Below are positions 52,781 through 64,000 of a DNA stretch of 64,000 bases, in pieces (the stretch's first letter is position 1; every line of letters begins with the position of its first letter). This DNA comes from Amphimedon queenslandica. Lineage: Eukaryota > Porifera > Demospongiae > Haplosclerida > Niphatidae. The notes under the pieces were generated by a model that searched no databases, was not told the origin of the DNA, and saw only the letters and a program-made list of their open reading frames with translations. A program made the position numbers and the translations under genes. The DNA lies in the NCBI RefSeq assembly GCF_000090795.2, contig NW_003546333.1, positions 132,130 through 196,129 of the forward strand, given 5' to 3'.

Positions 52781-55050
52781 AAGATAGAGATGGAGAAGTA
52801 GGAGGTACAAAACTTAAATTGTCATCGAAACACAATCAAGAAATACATTCATTACAGAACAAAGGCAATGAAGAAAAAAAAGATTTTGAAATCTATAACA
52901 GCAATAATAGGAAAACAAAGTTAAATTTAATGATATATTTTTATTGTCAATAATATTCTTATTGTGACTGTTTATTATTTTGATTAATATTCACATTTAT
53001 AACTGTTTTAATTTTAATATATATGAATGTATTATTTTGGTCAGAAGTATTAGTATTATCACATTCTAATTTGCTACTATAAACTTGTTCCAATTAAAAT
53101 CTTGCTTAAGTTCTTATTCCCAAACTAATCTCCTAAAGTTATAATCTGCCAAAAAGTTCTGATATGGCTCCTGCCTCTTTTACACACACTTATTCTAATT
53201 CTAATCAATAATGAGTGTTGCAAGCCGAGGAAACCACCACCACCTTCTCCACCTACACCTCTACAGTCCATACTGACATCCTAATACATAGTGAGTTGAC
53301 CTAGTTGATGATGACTCCCTTGATAGTATGAGTATGACTTAAATAGCTAGCAACATTAACTGTATTTCATACAGGCTTTCTCTTCTTTAGGCCATTCTAC
53401 AGTCTATACAATCTGTATAGTTTAATGAGATGTGTGTAAGACATTACAGTCTCACAGTCTTCAATTAGATAATCGATTATTATTAAATGTAAGAAATACT
53501 ACCTTTTCTATTACTCTTAATTGAAACAATAACCACAGTGGTCACAATTAAATTTATGCATCCCATTCAATTGCGAACATTAGGGAAATTTTTTGTAAGA
53601 TGCCAAGGATTAAGGTCAATATCTCCTCCCAACACCAATAACGTAAAACTAACAAGTACAATCAATGAATGCACAAAACATCAAAAATTATTGAAATACA
53701 CTTTTTCAACCTACATAACGGGCTTTGGTAACACAATTGCCATAAGAAGAGTCCACAAAGCAGCCTATACCAGCTTTGTCTTGCTTAATACTAATCATGG
53801 CAAATTAAAATCACTCACAGTTCCTTGTTTACTGAAGAATTTTTTATCACAAAGGACAAGGAAAACTATAACTAAACAGACTTTAAAATACATGAAAAAT
53901 TATAGTACCAAAGATAAGAATGTAAATAGTTAGCAAAGCTTACTAGAAAAGAGAACTTCAACAGCATTAATTCATAAAAAAGAAAGCCCTACACAACATG
54001 TAATTTAATGCAGTTAAAACTGTCATTTACTGTTATTCAATGCACAGTTAAAACAGTAATTTATTAATGTCAATGAGTTAGATCTGGGCCAAATTGCAGA
54101 CCCAGGAACTACTTTTTTCAGGTTAAACAAAAGTACCACAGTATAAACTTTCAAAAGAGTAAGACAACAATATAAGATATAGCAAGCTAGCAGTAACTCA
54201 CTGAAGCAAGAACAAAAGCACCATATAATTGAGAAGACACAAGAGGAAGTATGAAAGGTGTGGCTCATCTCAATGAAAATATGCACTGCCTAGTTTGAAA
54301 CATGGTTCCATGTTGCAAACAATCATGTAGAAGGCATAACATTTGTCTTCTAGGCCCCATCCAAGCAGTTTGAAACAGTTTAACACATTTGATTTAATTA
54401 ATTTAAAGTAATTGAATAAATAAAAAAATCCAATCTATAATTTGATGTCTCAGAGAGATGCCCATAATTCAGACTACAGTTAGCAACATCATTGGATTTT
54501 GCTGACTAGTATAAAAGGAATAACAAGGTTAATGAAGTAAACTGAAAAGAAAACTTTCACCTGAAGTTTAAAAATGGGGCTTCTCAGTACAGGAAAGAAG
54601 AGCGGAGAGGATTTGCTAACAGAGCAGAAGAAGCCTAAAGAGTAATGAAACAATTTATAATCCAACAACAACGATTAAAATGCAATAATGATGCTGGGCA
54701 GTGACTGATACAAAATCTCCAATGTTATTCTTCAAAAATGATAGTGAATGCTGGTTTGCATTGCGAAGGTGTGGCTCAAATTAAGCACAGCCTACATTGT
54801 AATGCCAGTTGTGAATTTGCTGATAACAAAGCTTCTTTCTTACTCTTATTTGCAGTTTATGACAAAAGTGAGGCTCTATTTGTTACATACAGCCTTGTTT
54901 GTAGCATCACAAGCATAACAACCTCTGAAAGTTCTTTCTGGAGAACAGGACTTCGTATAAACTGTTGGGGTAAGCAATGTTTGAGCTGCCAGATCTCAGT
55001 TATGAAAAACGTAAGACAGATTTCCTACATTTGCAATCAATGAAAACCTT
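52781..55050. other. No gene recognised; one unassigned + frame
   Basis: The longest frame is 53538-53933 (+, 131 codons, basic, for example NFLSQRTRKTITKQTLKYMK). I recognise no motif in it and codon use looks like AT-rich noise. A second frame at 54738-55043 has several Cys but no family pattern. A small inverted word pair (CAGTTAAAACTGTCATTTACTG / CAGTTAAAACAGTAATTTA) sits near 54010-54060. Confidence 0.35.
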
Positions 55051-55054
55051 CAAT

Positions 55055-55312
55055 TTATCATTTGTGACCATAATTAACAAAAGGTACCTGATGAGGATAG
55101 GAAAATTGGTGTTTATAGCCTTAGAAATCAAATTTCGTGAGCTCTATTTATCATGAAATTACTCCATAGGATGCAAATAGGTACTAGGTAACTTATAGAA
55201 ACAATGGTTGTTGAACAGAATACTCACAGGATGATATTTTTCATAATGATGATGAATTTAACAATCCGCCATAAGGTACCTTTTGTCAATTTGTGTCACA
55301 TTTGATGTGTTC
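55055..55312. repeat. Inverted-repeat element of about 255 bp
   Basis: Left CATTTGTGACCATAATTAAC then AAAAGGTACC; right GGTACCTTTTGTCAATTTGT then GTCACATTTG. About 30 bp pair with a few mismatches. A related single arm (GGAACCTTTTGTCAATTATG) occurs at about 6157-6180. MITE or fold-back relic. Confidence 0.6.
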
Positions 55313-57129
55313 TATTGCATGATTACCTTTGTCATGAGAGAGTTGCAGGCAATCCTGCGTACGTTTAGCAAGATTACTGGCTAATGCTGCCTAGGAGAAG
55401 ATTAGTAAAGAAGTAAACAGAACAAAAACTACTTTTAGCAATCATTTTAGTTGACAGTGGCACTCCTCATGACCTGAGGAAGGAGCAGCAAGGATCTGAA
55501 AGCAAAGAAAAGATGCCATCTTGCGAACACACACAAACACTGACAGCACGATTGCTGCACTCTCACAGATACACCTTCGCTGTGGGTGATGCCAGTAAGT
55601 TGAAATGCTGTAGGAATGACAAACAGCCTGTCCTATGAAGTGTCATTGAGTTAAATCTAGATTTAGCCGTTACATCTAGGCACAATTCGACAAATTTTGA
55701 CACCCATGGAGTTGGAAGACAATCCCTGCTATTTTATTGAAATAATAAGTGTAATAATGCAAACTAACCACATAATCGTCCTACCCACTTACAGTTAGTT
55801 CTATCAAAGTCTGTGAGAGTTGAACAAGTCAATAAATGATAATCAACAAGACCCAACTTTTAAAAAGGGTTAGATTTGTAAAACTAGGGTTTGTATTAGT
55901 GGATTCGATAGCTGGTTTATAACCCTACGTTAGCCCCAGTGATGAGGTTTTGCTCAAACTAGCAGTCACATTTGATTTAGCATGTTCAGAACACAGCAAA
56001 TTGTTTGATTATGTTTCAATCAATAAAATAAAAGACATGCCTAATTTCGTCCTATTATATTAATTAATAGGGCTGGGATTAAGGTCACTTTGCAACCTTC
56101 GAAGTGTCTACATAATCAAGCAAAACAGTGTAAAAATATTCCTATAATTGTTGTCACCACCTTGCTAGTACAGCTGGGTTGTTATTAAGACTTATGAAGG
56201 TTCTCTACCTTCAGATGCTTTCAGAAAAGAATTTAGACAGTTTTTCTATGTTCTTTTACTGTTAGTAAACTCATAACTTTGTCCCATGTGCAAACTGCCA
56301 CTTTATTTGCTGTGGCCACACCCAATTATGTAGTGTGGGCGGGTGGTTTGTAAGGCCTATTTCCCCAATACAATGTGTATGGAAGAAATGTAAGTGTTGA
56401 CATACAAATATATATATAGCACGTGGGTGAAATCAATTATAGGACGACCTGGTGGCTATGCTTCCAGGTCGTGAAAATTGGAGCCTTTGAAGGTTTACTT
56501 TAAAAGATATGACTCAGCCCCTATTTTACCGTCAAAGTCAGAAGGCATAATATAAACTTGCGGTCTAGGTATGTAAATTTTTGACTACATCAATTATTGA
56601 TACCGACTCGTAATGATGCTTTGCAGGCTTATTTTTTTCAATTGGCAGCGTTTCAAACTGAGCTTTGAAACTTTTGGAAGCTTCAATGCAACCCTATTAG
56701 TTACATGTATATAGTAGCTAAAATTGAATTTTTTGTGTGGAATTTAGCCTTGTCACACCTCCCCTTCGCTTCTTCGAGGCTATGTGACAAACCAGCTAGG
56801 TATTGGTATAAAATACATGTACCTCATATACCAAAATGTCTCAAAATTTTAATTTTTTGCTTTTTTATTTTATTCAGATTTCAGAATGAAATAAATTTGA
56901 AAGATACTTTCATGATCTACGAATTTGCAGTTCCTGAAAATGTCATTTGTAACAGGGTATCATAATATTGTAAATTCAGTTAGAATGTATACTATAAATC
57001 ATGTATTGTTGTAGTTGCCATATGTTTACAAGCTTAACATTTTTTAAGAATCTCATTTGCTTTGGTTAAGATACAGCTCACATAATACTTTCTACCAAAT
57101 AAATTTTACAAATAAAATTAACAAAGAAA
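55313..57129. other. No gene recognised
   Basis: No coding chain, no TIR pair. One frame at 56705-56965 has no recognisable motif. Confidence 0.35.
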
Positions 57130-59680
57130 TGCACTCAATGTTTTAAAGAACTTGCAATGAATAAATTGCTTTGTGATAACTGTGGCCATAATTTTAAGGA
57201 TTAGCAAGGTAAAAAACCTGTAGCTGTACAAGAAAATGGATAATGTTAGGTGTAATGAATGAATTCAAAAAACATTTTGAAAGGGAAAAAACAAGACATG
57301 AGTACCTGATGTTACAGCTAATGTATCTAGGCAGCAAACTGCAATTAGGCAATGGAATAATAAGAAAAGCATGGGTAATTGCTGAGCTAATGAATCAATT
57401 GAGCTATACTACTAGTGTCTTAGGTAATGCATTGTCATGCGACAACTGCTTGTTAGGTTTAAGGGGTTGAGGTTGGGGTGATCATATTACAATTTTCGGG
57501 TTAAGTAATATGTAAAATATTGAAATAAAGATTTTCACATCACTTGGCTCAAACAATGTCTCTGTTACCCGGCAACAAAATTGATACTGTACAAATAGGC
57601 CAGATGAGTGAAACTCACTATGTTGGCCTTGATCCTATCTGTAGCACTCATAGTTTAGCTAATGAGCCATCAAATGTATCTGCTACATGTAACAGTGTAG
57701 GCTCTACTTGGACTGATTTCCACCTGTAGTTAGTTCAAATGCTAACAATGATGTAGATCCTGATACACGTGATTATGACACAATTGGAGATGAGCATTCA
57801 AGCAAATAACAGATGGGGCTGCAATGGCAAGCGTATTATTGCCACATGATCCTTAGGTAGAAGCCCAAATTTGCTCTAATATTCCTGCTAAAGGACAACG
57901 CCCTCTTGATAATATGACAGTTCCTTCTTTTGAAAAAATGTCAAATCATACCAAATTCCCATATGGCACTGGAGGTTATACTACTGAAAGACCTTGTAAA
58001 ATTTCTTTAAAAATTCTACAAGCATTGTCTTCTGGAAGATTAGCTAGGGATATGAAATATGTATTTGCTTCTCAGTATATAGTTGAAAGCAAGCAAAAAA
58101 CGGCTGCCAGAAAATACATTTGGCAGCAAAAGCGAAATAGTAACCTCACAGCTCATGAGGCACGTAATCAAGCAGTGATCAGTGAAAACATACATAATGA
58201 TAAAGTATATGCATTTTTAAAGAGTGTCAGGGGATCTCCTGAATACTGTGATCATACTTTTTATAACCTTGCAATGGTACATCAGTTAGGCACTCGTTTT
58301 GTCATTAACAGCTGCAGACATGAAGTGAACCGACTAAATTTTAGTCATAGCTAGGTAGCATGGTGTTACATACACTGATTATGAGATAACCAGACTGTCC
58401 TTTGATGACAAATTTAAGTGGATCAGACATAATCCTGTTACTGCTGCCATCATTTTCAATACAGGCTACATAGTTTTTCCTAAAATCTGGAGCACAACTG
58501 CTAGGGAAGATTGTTGACTTATCAATTACAATCGAAATCCAATCTAGGTGGTCTCCTCATGCTCATACCCTCATTTGGGTGGAAGCCGCAAAGCTTGGAC
58601 TTGATGATAACAAGTTTGTGAGTTCATAGACAAGTATGTAATGAGTTCAATAGACTTGAAGATGAAAAATCGAAGCAAGTGGTTCTTTTGTTGCAGCAAG
58701 ATAAACTCTCCTTATTGTCGTGCGAACTGGAACTGTTGGTTCAAATTCCTCAACCTTAGAGTAAAAGCATTTCAAATACAAGTCAAACAACTGACAAAAA
58801 TTCTAAAGATGCTTCTAAAATATTTACAAAAGTACGTAAAATTGTAGTAGATGGAACAACTGATGTCAGTCTTAATGATTTGTGAAGATTGTCTGAAGTT
58901 GATGCAACAGATTACTCTAAGGCAATAACTTATTCCATTAGAGGTAACACTATTATATTCGGTTTTGTGATGGCTAACTAATTGGTGGATTTAATATTAG
59001 CGGTTTCTAACAACTTAATTATATCCTCACCCTTAGGCGGGTTTTACTTAAGTGGTTTTTGTTCGTGGAGAACATTATTATCAGTGAATAACTCCTTTTT
59101 TTGGTAGATTGTATTCTTTTTCACTTGGTTCAGAGACTGCCTTAAAGAAACAGTAAAAACATGTTAACTAGCTGCTTATAACCATGTTTTAACTAAAATA
59201 AATGTGGGTGTGGTCACATGCATGAATGGAATTATTGCTTGCGGATTTTATTTTGGCATTTTTATATAATTCCGTCAATCCACAAATATAAAATCCCCGT
59301 CAAAATTTCATCTTTTACGGTAGCAATGTTTTTTTGAAGAGCCTAATAGATAGATATCAGCACAGGCCACAAAGCTTACAGTCATTTTGCTTGGCTGATA
59401 TTGCTGTAAAATATGTCACTGACTACAGAGTTGGTGATAATGGTGATGATGAAGAATCGATAGATACGTTGTCCCCTATTGATGGCAGTGTGCCAGAAAC
59501 TGAGAAAGAAATTATTCTAACGGGTTGTGGTAAAATGGAAAAAAGGGGTAGTGAAGCTGTCATGAGATTTAGAAAGTTCAACAATGAATCTGATCCATCA
59601 AATTGGTACTGAGCAAAATTTGTTATACTATCCTTGGTATGATAAGGATGTACACTTGCTTGGTTGTTATTTCACATTTA
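57130..59680 (+). mobile_element. Decayed Helitron (copy 2, a different family)
   Basis: Plus-strand Helitron blocks in order: a possible zinc pair (CTQCFKELAMNKLLCDNCGH, about 57131-57195), then 57914-58354 with ALSSGRLARDMKYVFASQYI, NSNLTAHEARNQAVISENIH and KVYAFLKSVRGSPEY followed by MVHQLGTRFV. Next come YEITRLSFDDKFKWIRHNPV and RWSPHAHTLIWVEAAKLG (about 58550, the HUH motif as His-Ala-His), and 59334-59612 with SLIDRYQHRPQSLQSFCLAD and ILTGCGKMEKRGSEAVMRFR. No helicase follows, so it is truncated as well as broken by many stops. The sequence LSxADMKW expected after LGTRFV is missing. An AT-rich block at about 58985-59320 without coding may be an inserted MITE. Confidence 0.75.
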
Positions 59681-60059
59681 AGGAACATTAAAATAAAGAT
59701 CACTCAATCATTTCTAGTAATTAGAAGAAATATAAATTTTTTATGCTGATAATATTGATGTGAGCCTAGAGTGCCATCCAGACAATATCTGGAATGAGAA
59801 TTCCCTTTATACTTAAGAAGGTAGATCACGTGCTCTTAAAGGGGCAGTAAAGTGCTTACAGAAGTGACTCAAGAAGATATTTAGGCAAATGCCTACATTA
59901 CCAATGTGCTTATTAACAATGTGCCCCGAATAAGGAGATTCCTCCAGATTCCTGATTCATATAGAAAGTTAATGTGTAGATTAAATTGAAGGCAAAGAGA
60001 AATAGTAATGTTTAATTGTAGGTGGTGCAAAAAAGCTGCTATATCTTTGTGTAAGAACA

Positions 60060-60630
60060 CACAAGTGGAACTATACACAGTATTTCTTAGTGATCCTGGT
60101 GGTATTGATGAATATACAGGATTGCTACCAATTTTTTACTAATAGATCTGATGAGATTTTGAAAAATGGTAAGTTAACAACAGAAAGTTTTAAATAGTTA
60201 ATATTTCTATCACTAGATCCAAACTTTTGTCATAGTGATGCTAAGCAAACAAAATTTTGGCGTGTCATAGTAATTATGCCTAAAAACATTGCTAAAAATA
60301 TCTCATTTTTATTATATTTAGCATTTGAACTACCGAGGATTAATAAATTTGGATTTAAGGCCTTTTCCAATAATTTTTTCAAAAAATACAAGGAATTTAC
60401 ATTGTACCTGTTAGCATTTCTGGATCTGCTGTGGAGACTCTTTTTAGCCAGTACAAACATGCTGTAGGAGGCAAACTGCATGCAGCTAACAATACTTCGG
60501 CTTGTGCTGCTAATCTTACGAAACAAACTGTATCTACACATCATAGCAGCAAAGACTACAAATATAAGGAGATTCCAAAAGTAGAACTGCCATTACAAAA
60601 GAAACAATACAACAGCAAGAGTAGACAATA
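60060..60630 (+). pseudogene. C-terminal part of a P-like transposase (copy 3)
   Basis: In one + frame after about 60410: VSISGSAVETLFSQYKHAV, then GGKLHAANNTSACAANLTKQ, HHSSKDYKYKEIPKVELPLQ, ending KKQYNSKSRQ at 60628. The GSAVETLFSQ...GGKL.AANN block is the same conserved C-terminal motif as GSAIESIFSC...GGNLSSTNY in the 20129-24298 element. Weaker upstream text (FLSDPGGIDEYTGLLPIFY, about 60085-60140) may belong to it. Only the end is left. Confidence 0.6.
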
Positions 60631-60639
60631 ATTGTAAAA

Positions 60640-61904
60640 AGAATGAGAGAAAATGAATAATTCTATTTAATATCTAGACTGTAAAGTTGAATGTAGTGTT
60701 AACAGTGTGACGTAAATTTTGTTCATTGGTTGTAGCACGACATTTTTCAACGGCAAATTTTTGCTTTTGCACTGACAAAAAATCCTGAATCCTTGCACTG
60801 CACACTTTTCTTAAAAATTCTTCATATAAAGACACTGTTCATTGTAGAATGCACTGTAATTTGGCATTATATCATTTAGAATTTCATGAAAACTCTCTTT
60901 TAATACTATTGATAATAGCATGAGCAACTTATTACAATATTTATGATGCATAAAAATATTATCATTATTCGTACTTTAATAATTTCATCTCCGTGGGTTT
61001 AAAATCCAGCTGGTTGGCCACTTATTGTACACAGGTGTCGACATTACGGATGAGTAGTATGAATATTGGTACTGGCACAAACGTGAACCCACAATCACGG
61101 TATTTCAAATAGTTAAGCATTTGCAATTTCTCCTTGATATTTATAGCTTGTAGAATAGAAACCTCTCTGATATGGCTTCAGAACTCTCTATCTGCTATAG
61201 ATATTTTCCTTATATTGTGTCATACGTGAAGCTTATGTGAGAGTAATGCACCTTTGAAGCGATAATATACATCATTCGCATCTTGTTCTTGCTGTATATG
61301 AGTATCATGACATTCTCTGTTAACTACTGAATGCTTATATATTTTTTGTAACATGTTGTAGATATTTGATGAGATTACTGCAATTGCTGAATCAATGTGT
61401 CACAAAATTGTAACCACTGGATTCTAATACTTTTTGAGGATAGAATAATCTGTTCTGATGTATTAAAGTTAGTTTCTGTTTCTTTGATGTTACCTTGTGA
61501 CCTTTTGGGCGAACACCTCTTGTAATTTCTTGTACAGCTGGTTCTTTTGGTAATACAGAGGCAACGTCATCATTTTTCGCAGTATAAATATGCTGCCATG
61601 GATATACCACTGTAGCTGACAGCGTAAAAACTTTTCCTTCCCAGTACTGCACAGATTATACAGGTGAATGAAAATCATGATGTGGTGCTTCACCAGTTTC
61701 TGACACAAGGACTTATTCTTAGTTAACTCATCTAGTGTTTGCTTTATAGAGAGATGGCTGATTACCTGCTCTTTGAAACAACTAATTAGTTCTTTCAATG
61801 TAGTGGCAACATCGACATCATGTAAGGCCTGACAAATAGTATCCCTTCACTCTTTTCTTAACAATTTACTCTTTCTTTTTTGCTTTCTGTCTTGGTTAAC
61901 CTGT
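60640..61904. other. No gene recognised; overlapping minus frames at 61392-61798
   Basis: Minus frames 61798-61490 (TLDELTKNKSLCQKLVKHHI) and 61652-61392 (KRGVRPKGHKVTSKKQKLTL-like basic tail) overlap and could be pieces of one decayed transposon protein. I do not recognise the family. Confidence 0.3.
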
Positions 61905-62120
61905 TTGGATGGCTGTGCTTCTTCTTCCCAGAGTTCTTACTCAAACAATCCAAAGTATATGGCATTCAGTCAAGGCAACTCTCCCAACGTATGGTACTCA
62001 AAGGCAGTTGTATGAGTCCTATTTTGCAGAATACCACTTTCGTCGTAAGTACTTTCAACATGACTCTGACAAATTCCTTGTCTTCCTTGATAAGATCAAA
62101 ACTGTTTACACTCCCACTCA
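61905..62120 (+). pseudogene. Merlin-type (ISXO2-like) transposase, C-terminal fragment
   Basis: One + frame reads LTQTIQSIWHSVKATLPTYG, then TQRQLYESYFAEYHFRRKYF and FLVFLDKIKTVY. HTQ.IE..W...K....GT...L..YLAEF.FRR is the C-terminal signature of ISXO2/Merlin transposases (His lost here, Glu replaced by Gln). The N-terminal DDE part is absent upstream, so this is a relic of about 70 codons. Confidence 0.7.
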
Positions 62121-62720
62121 TCGTCTGAGATGTCGCCTCATTCCAATTCTTCTCACCATTCTCAACTGGCTCTTTTCAGAGCCAATTGGTTCCTTAGGGG
62201 ATCTTATGTCATGAATAAACAAATTATGTCTCATTACATCATCTCAAACAGTTCTTTTCAGAACTGCTTTTCTTTTTCTCTTTTCTCTTCTTCTAGGCTT
62301 TACAATAAAATTAATTGTAATAGAATAAACATTATACGTCATTATTATTAGATAATAGAAATATTATTCACAAATCAATCTTGTGACTTTTAAGTGAGCA
62401 CCAGCAGAAAACTTTTTATTTACATAAGCATGGTTGGTCTCAATGAAGTCTATGCCCTCACCATATAATAAAGTTTGAACATTAGCAGGAAAGGTGAGGC
62501 AAAAAGACAAAATAGAGAAACTAGGATTACCAAGGAGCTCTTTCCACCATATTTGTCCCTAATTTTTCAAAGGTAAAGCCAGCCCACTACTTTAAATTAG
62601 AACCTACATTCTCAAATCATAATGCAAGTTTTTTATCAGTAGTGCAGCAATAATTATTTTATTTTCACAGATGCGGAGACTTTTGTAGCCAGGTTTCATT
62701 GTATTTAATTGTGACCTAAT
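62121..62720. other. No gene recognised
   Basis: T-rich and unremarkable; contains a reading frame overlap with the Merlin relic only. Confidence 0.35.
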
Positions 62721-63123
62721 GTGAGAAAACCAGGCTATATGCTCCAAAATTGAAAATTGAGATTTATGGTTTTCTTAATTAAGCGAAGTTTTTCCTATCT
62801 TTTGGTCCTTCTTCCATGTCATTTGACACATCTAGTGCTGAGTTATGCTTATTTATGCAACAAGAAGTCTAAACAAATGAAATTGAGTTACAGCCATTTT
62901 TTATCATTATATCTTGCATTATTTACATGGAGCACAACAAAAAGAAAGATCTGTAAATGACCTCTTTCAAGTTATTTTTTGGCAAACTTGGTATCAAATC
63001 AAAGGACATTCTTTATACAATACATTTTTGGTATAATCTCAGTTTTGATAAGGTACCACTGTCACAACTTTAAGAAGCCATATCTCTTATTGATAATTCC
63101 CGCAGATAGCCTGGTTTTCTCAC
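62721..63123. mobile_element. MITE, about 403 bp
   Basis: Left end GTGAGAAAACCAGGCTATAT and the complement of the right end GTGAGAAAACCAGGCTATCT. Similarity continues weakly inward. AAT occurs on both flanks (62718-62720, 63124-63126), a possible 3-bp duplication. No coding. Confidence 0.75.
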
Positions 63124-63202
63124 AATTTATGGTAAATGTATTTTATCATTATTTCTTATTATACACACATTTATACATTAACTCGTTTGTGCACACCAAT
63201 GA

Positions 63203-63249
63203 GTTAACTCGTCCTGCCTCAACCTTAATGAATGCACACTGACGAGTAT
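63203..63249. repeat. Short palindromic dispersed repeat (copy 2)
   Basis: GTTAACTCGTC...AACCTTAATGAATGC...TGACGAG, the same unit as at 15662-15710. It abuts or overlaps the left end of the next MITE. Confidence 0.6.
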
Positions 63250-63785
63250 AGACCTTTCCTGCGATGAATTATTCATGAAAGTTCAAGTGGATTTATGAGA
63301 ATTCACTAGAATTTATTCTAAATGAAGAGGGATTATGAGTCATCAAAGCATAACGATGATGAAAATCATGCCTACTTTTGGGACTGCAAAGACTATCTGA
63401 GGCTCTTAATTTTACTGCAAAAGCTTAACATGCTGAGATTTAACCAGTGAAGCTCAAATATTTGAACCTTTTTGATGTGTGCTTACGCCTAGATTCCATT
63501 AGACAGGATTTGTAGCCTTGATCCACCATTTCAGGACTAGCCTCCTTTTGAAAATAGAGCTTAAGAGTTTTAACTGCTGGTTTTTCTCATGAAAGTTATA
63601 GTATTTAACAATACACAGTTATTAACCATTAAAATAACGAAAAATACTAAGAGCAGCTGAAAAACTAGTCAATTTAGGTGCAAGATTCACTTTTTCATCT
63701 GACTTGTAGGCGTGGTTTTATCATCTTGATGCTTTGATGACTCAAATTCTCATAAATATTCATCGCGGGAAAGGTCTATACTCGT
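63242..63785. mobile_element. MITE, about 544 bp
   Basis: Left ACGAGTATAGACCTTTCCTG and complement of right ACGAGTATAGACCTTTCCCG, continuing CGATGAATWWTYATGA. After a roughly 50-bp unmatched block in the left arm the pairing resumes (GAGTCATCAAAGCAT at 63336 and its complement near 63735). The total inverted repeat is therefore near 100 bp. No coding. Confidence 0.85.
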
Positions 63786-64000
63786 ACGTGTGTTTTTCCA
63801 TGTTTATAAAAGTGTTAAAACTTCTTTAGCTGGCAAAGTAAAGCAATTGCAGGCTTTACCTAACCTCTTTCTTACAGTTTCCAAAGTTATAAGCTGCTTG
63901 CTCGTGGTTCTAGTAAGATAGACTGAGAAACAGTCGTCATGTATGTAGACTACCAACAAGGCTTGCTATATCATGCATGAAGCGCTCCAAAAATAGGAAA
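63786..64000. other. No gene recognised
   Basis: Edge of the window; no feature supported. Confidence 0.3.

Noticed and set aside
53538-53933. 131-codon + frame as a gene
   Set aside because: No motif, no neighbours, no splice or promoter context; kept only as unassigned.
1-64000. tRNA, rRNA or other structured RNA genes
   Set aside because: No cloverleaf-type box A/box B pairs or conserved rRNA stretches were noticed; a covariance-model search would be decisive.

Overview
The window looks like AT-rich genomic DNA of an early-branching animal, most probably a demosponge of the Amphimedon type. The reasons are very short GT-AG introns (about 34-63 nt), many triplet microsatellites, and the kinds of selfish element present: Helitrons with an OTU protease, P/THAP9-like, pogo-like, piggyBac, PIF/Harbinger, Merlin, BEL/Pao and Ty3 elements. 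This assignment is inference; no host marker gene, rRNA or tRNA was recognised. Two runs of N (20433-21274 and 49550-49712) are assembly gaps.

Layout. 1-3.7 kb: the end of an unclassified transposon protein on + and a decayed P/THAP9-like transposase on -. 5-8 kb: two short inverted-repeat elements and simple repeats. 8.1-15.65 kb: a fossil BEL/Pao retrotransposon with a fossil Ty3 element inserted inside it. 15.8-16.56 kb: an array of tiny phase-1 exons. 16.57-20.08 kb: a long-TIR non-autonomous element hosting a 2.85-kb pogo-like transposon, which carries a transposase and, facing it, a HIRAN-like plus C48 (Ulp1-like) protease gene. 20.13-24.30 kb: a P-like transposon with a well-preserved, many-exon transposase gene and a candidate second gene starting from the other end. 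24.5-25.3 kb: a spliced gene for a Pro/Gly-rich protein, the best candidate for a resident gene. 25.5-27.4 kb: a diverged tandem duplication. 27.9-35.9 kb: a Helitron on - (OTU protease, Pif1 helicase, HUH Rep, N-terminal region, Lys-rich protein). 36.6-38.5 kb: a second mini-exon array leading into a piggyBac-like transposase.

39.56-48.1 kb is a nest three deep. A PHD-finger gene on - is split by a PIF/Harbinger transposon (39616-47292), and that transposon is itself split by a fossil Ty3 element (40115-44917). The two PHD halves join in frame once the Harbinger insertion and its 3-bp target duplication are removed. 48.8-52.8 kb holds a fold-back element, a 1.6-kb inverted-repeat element with an 8-10 bp target duplication, and a 0.6-kb direct repeat that ends in a perfect hairpin. 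52.8-57.1 kb shows almost nothing. 57.1-60.6 kb holds a second, decayed Helitron and the end of another P-like transposase. 61.9-62.1 kb is a Merlin (ISXO2-like) fragment, and 62.7-63.8 kb holds two MITEs.

The window is best read as an insertion hot zone, with nesting order preserved by target duplications. The most unusual items are the pogo-like element with an accessory HIRAN-C48 gene and the repeated 54-bp mini-exons.
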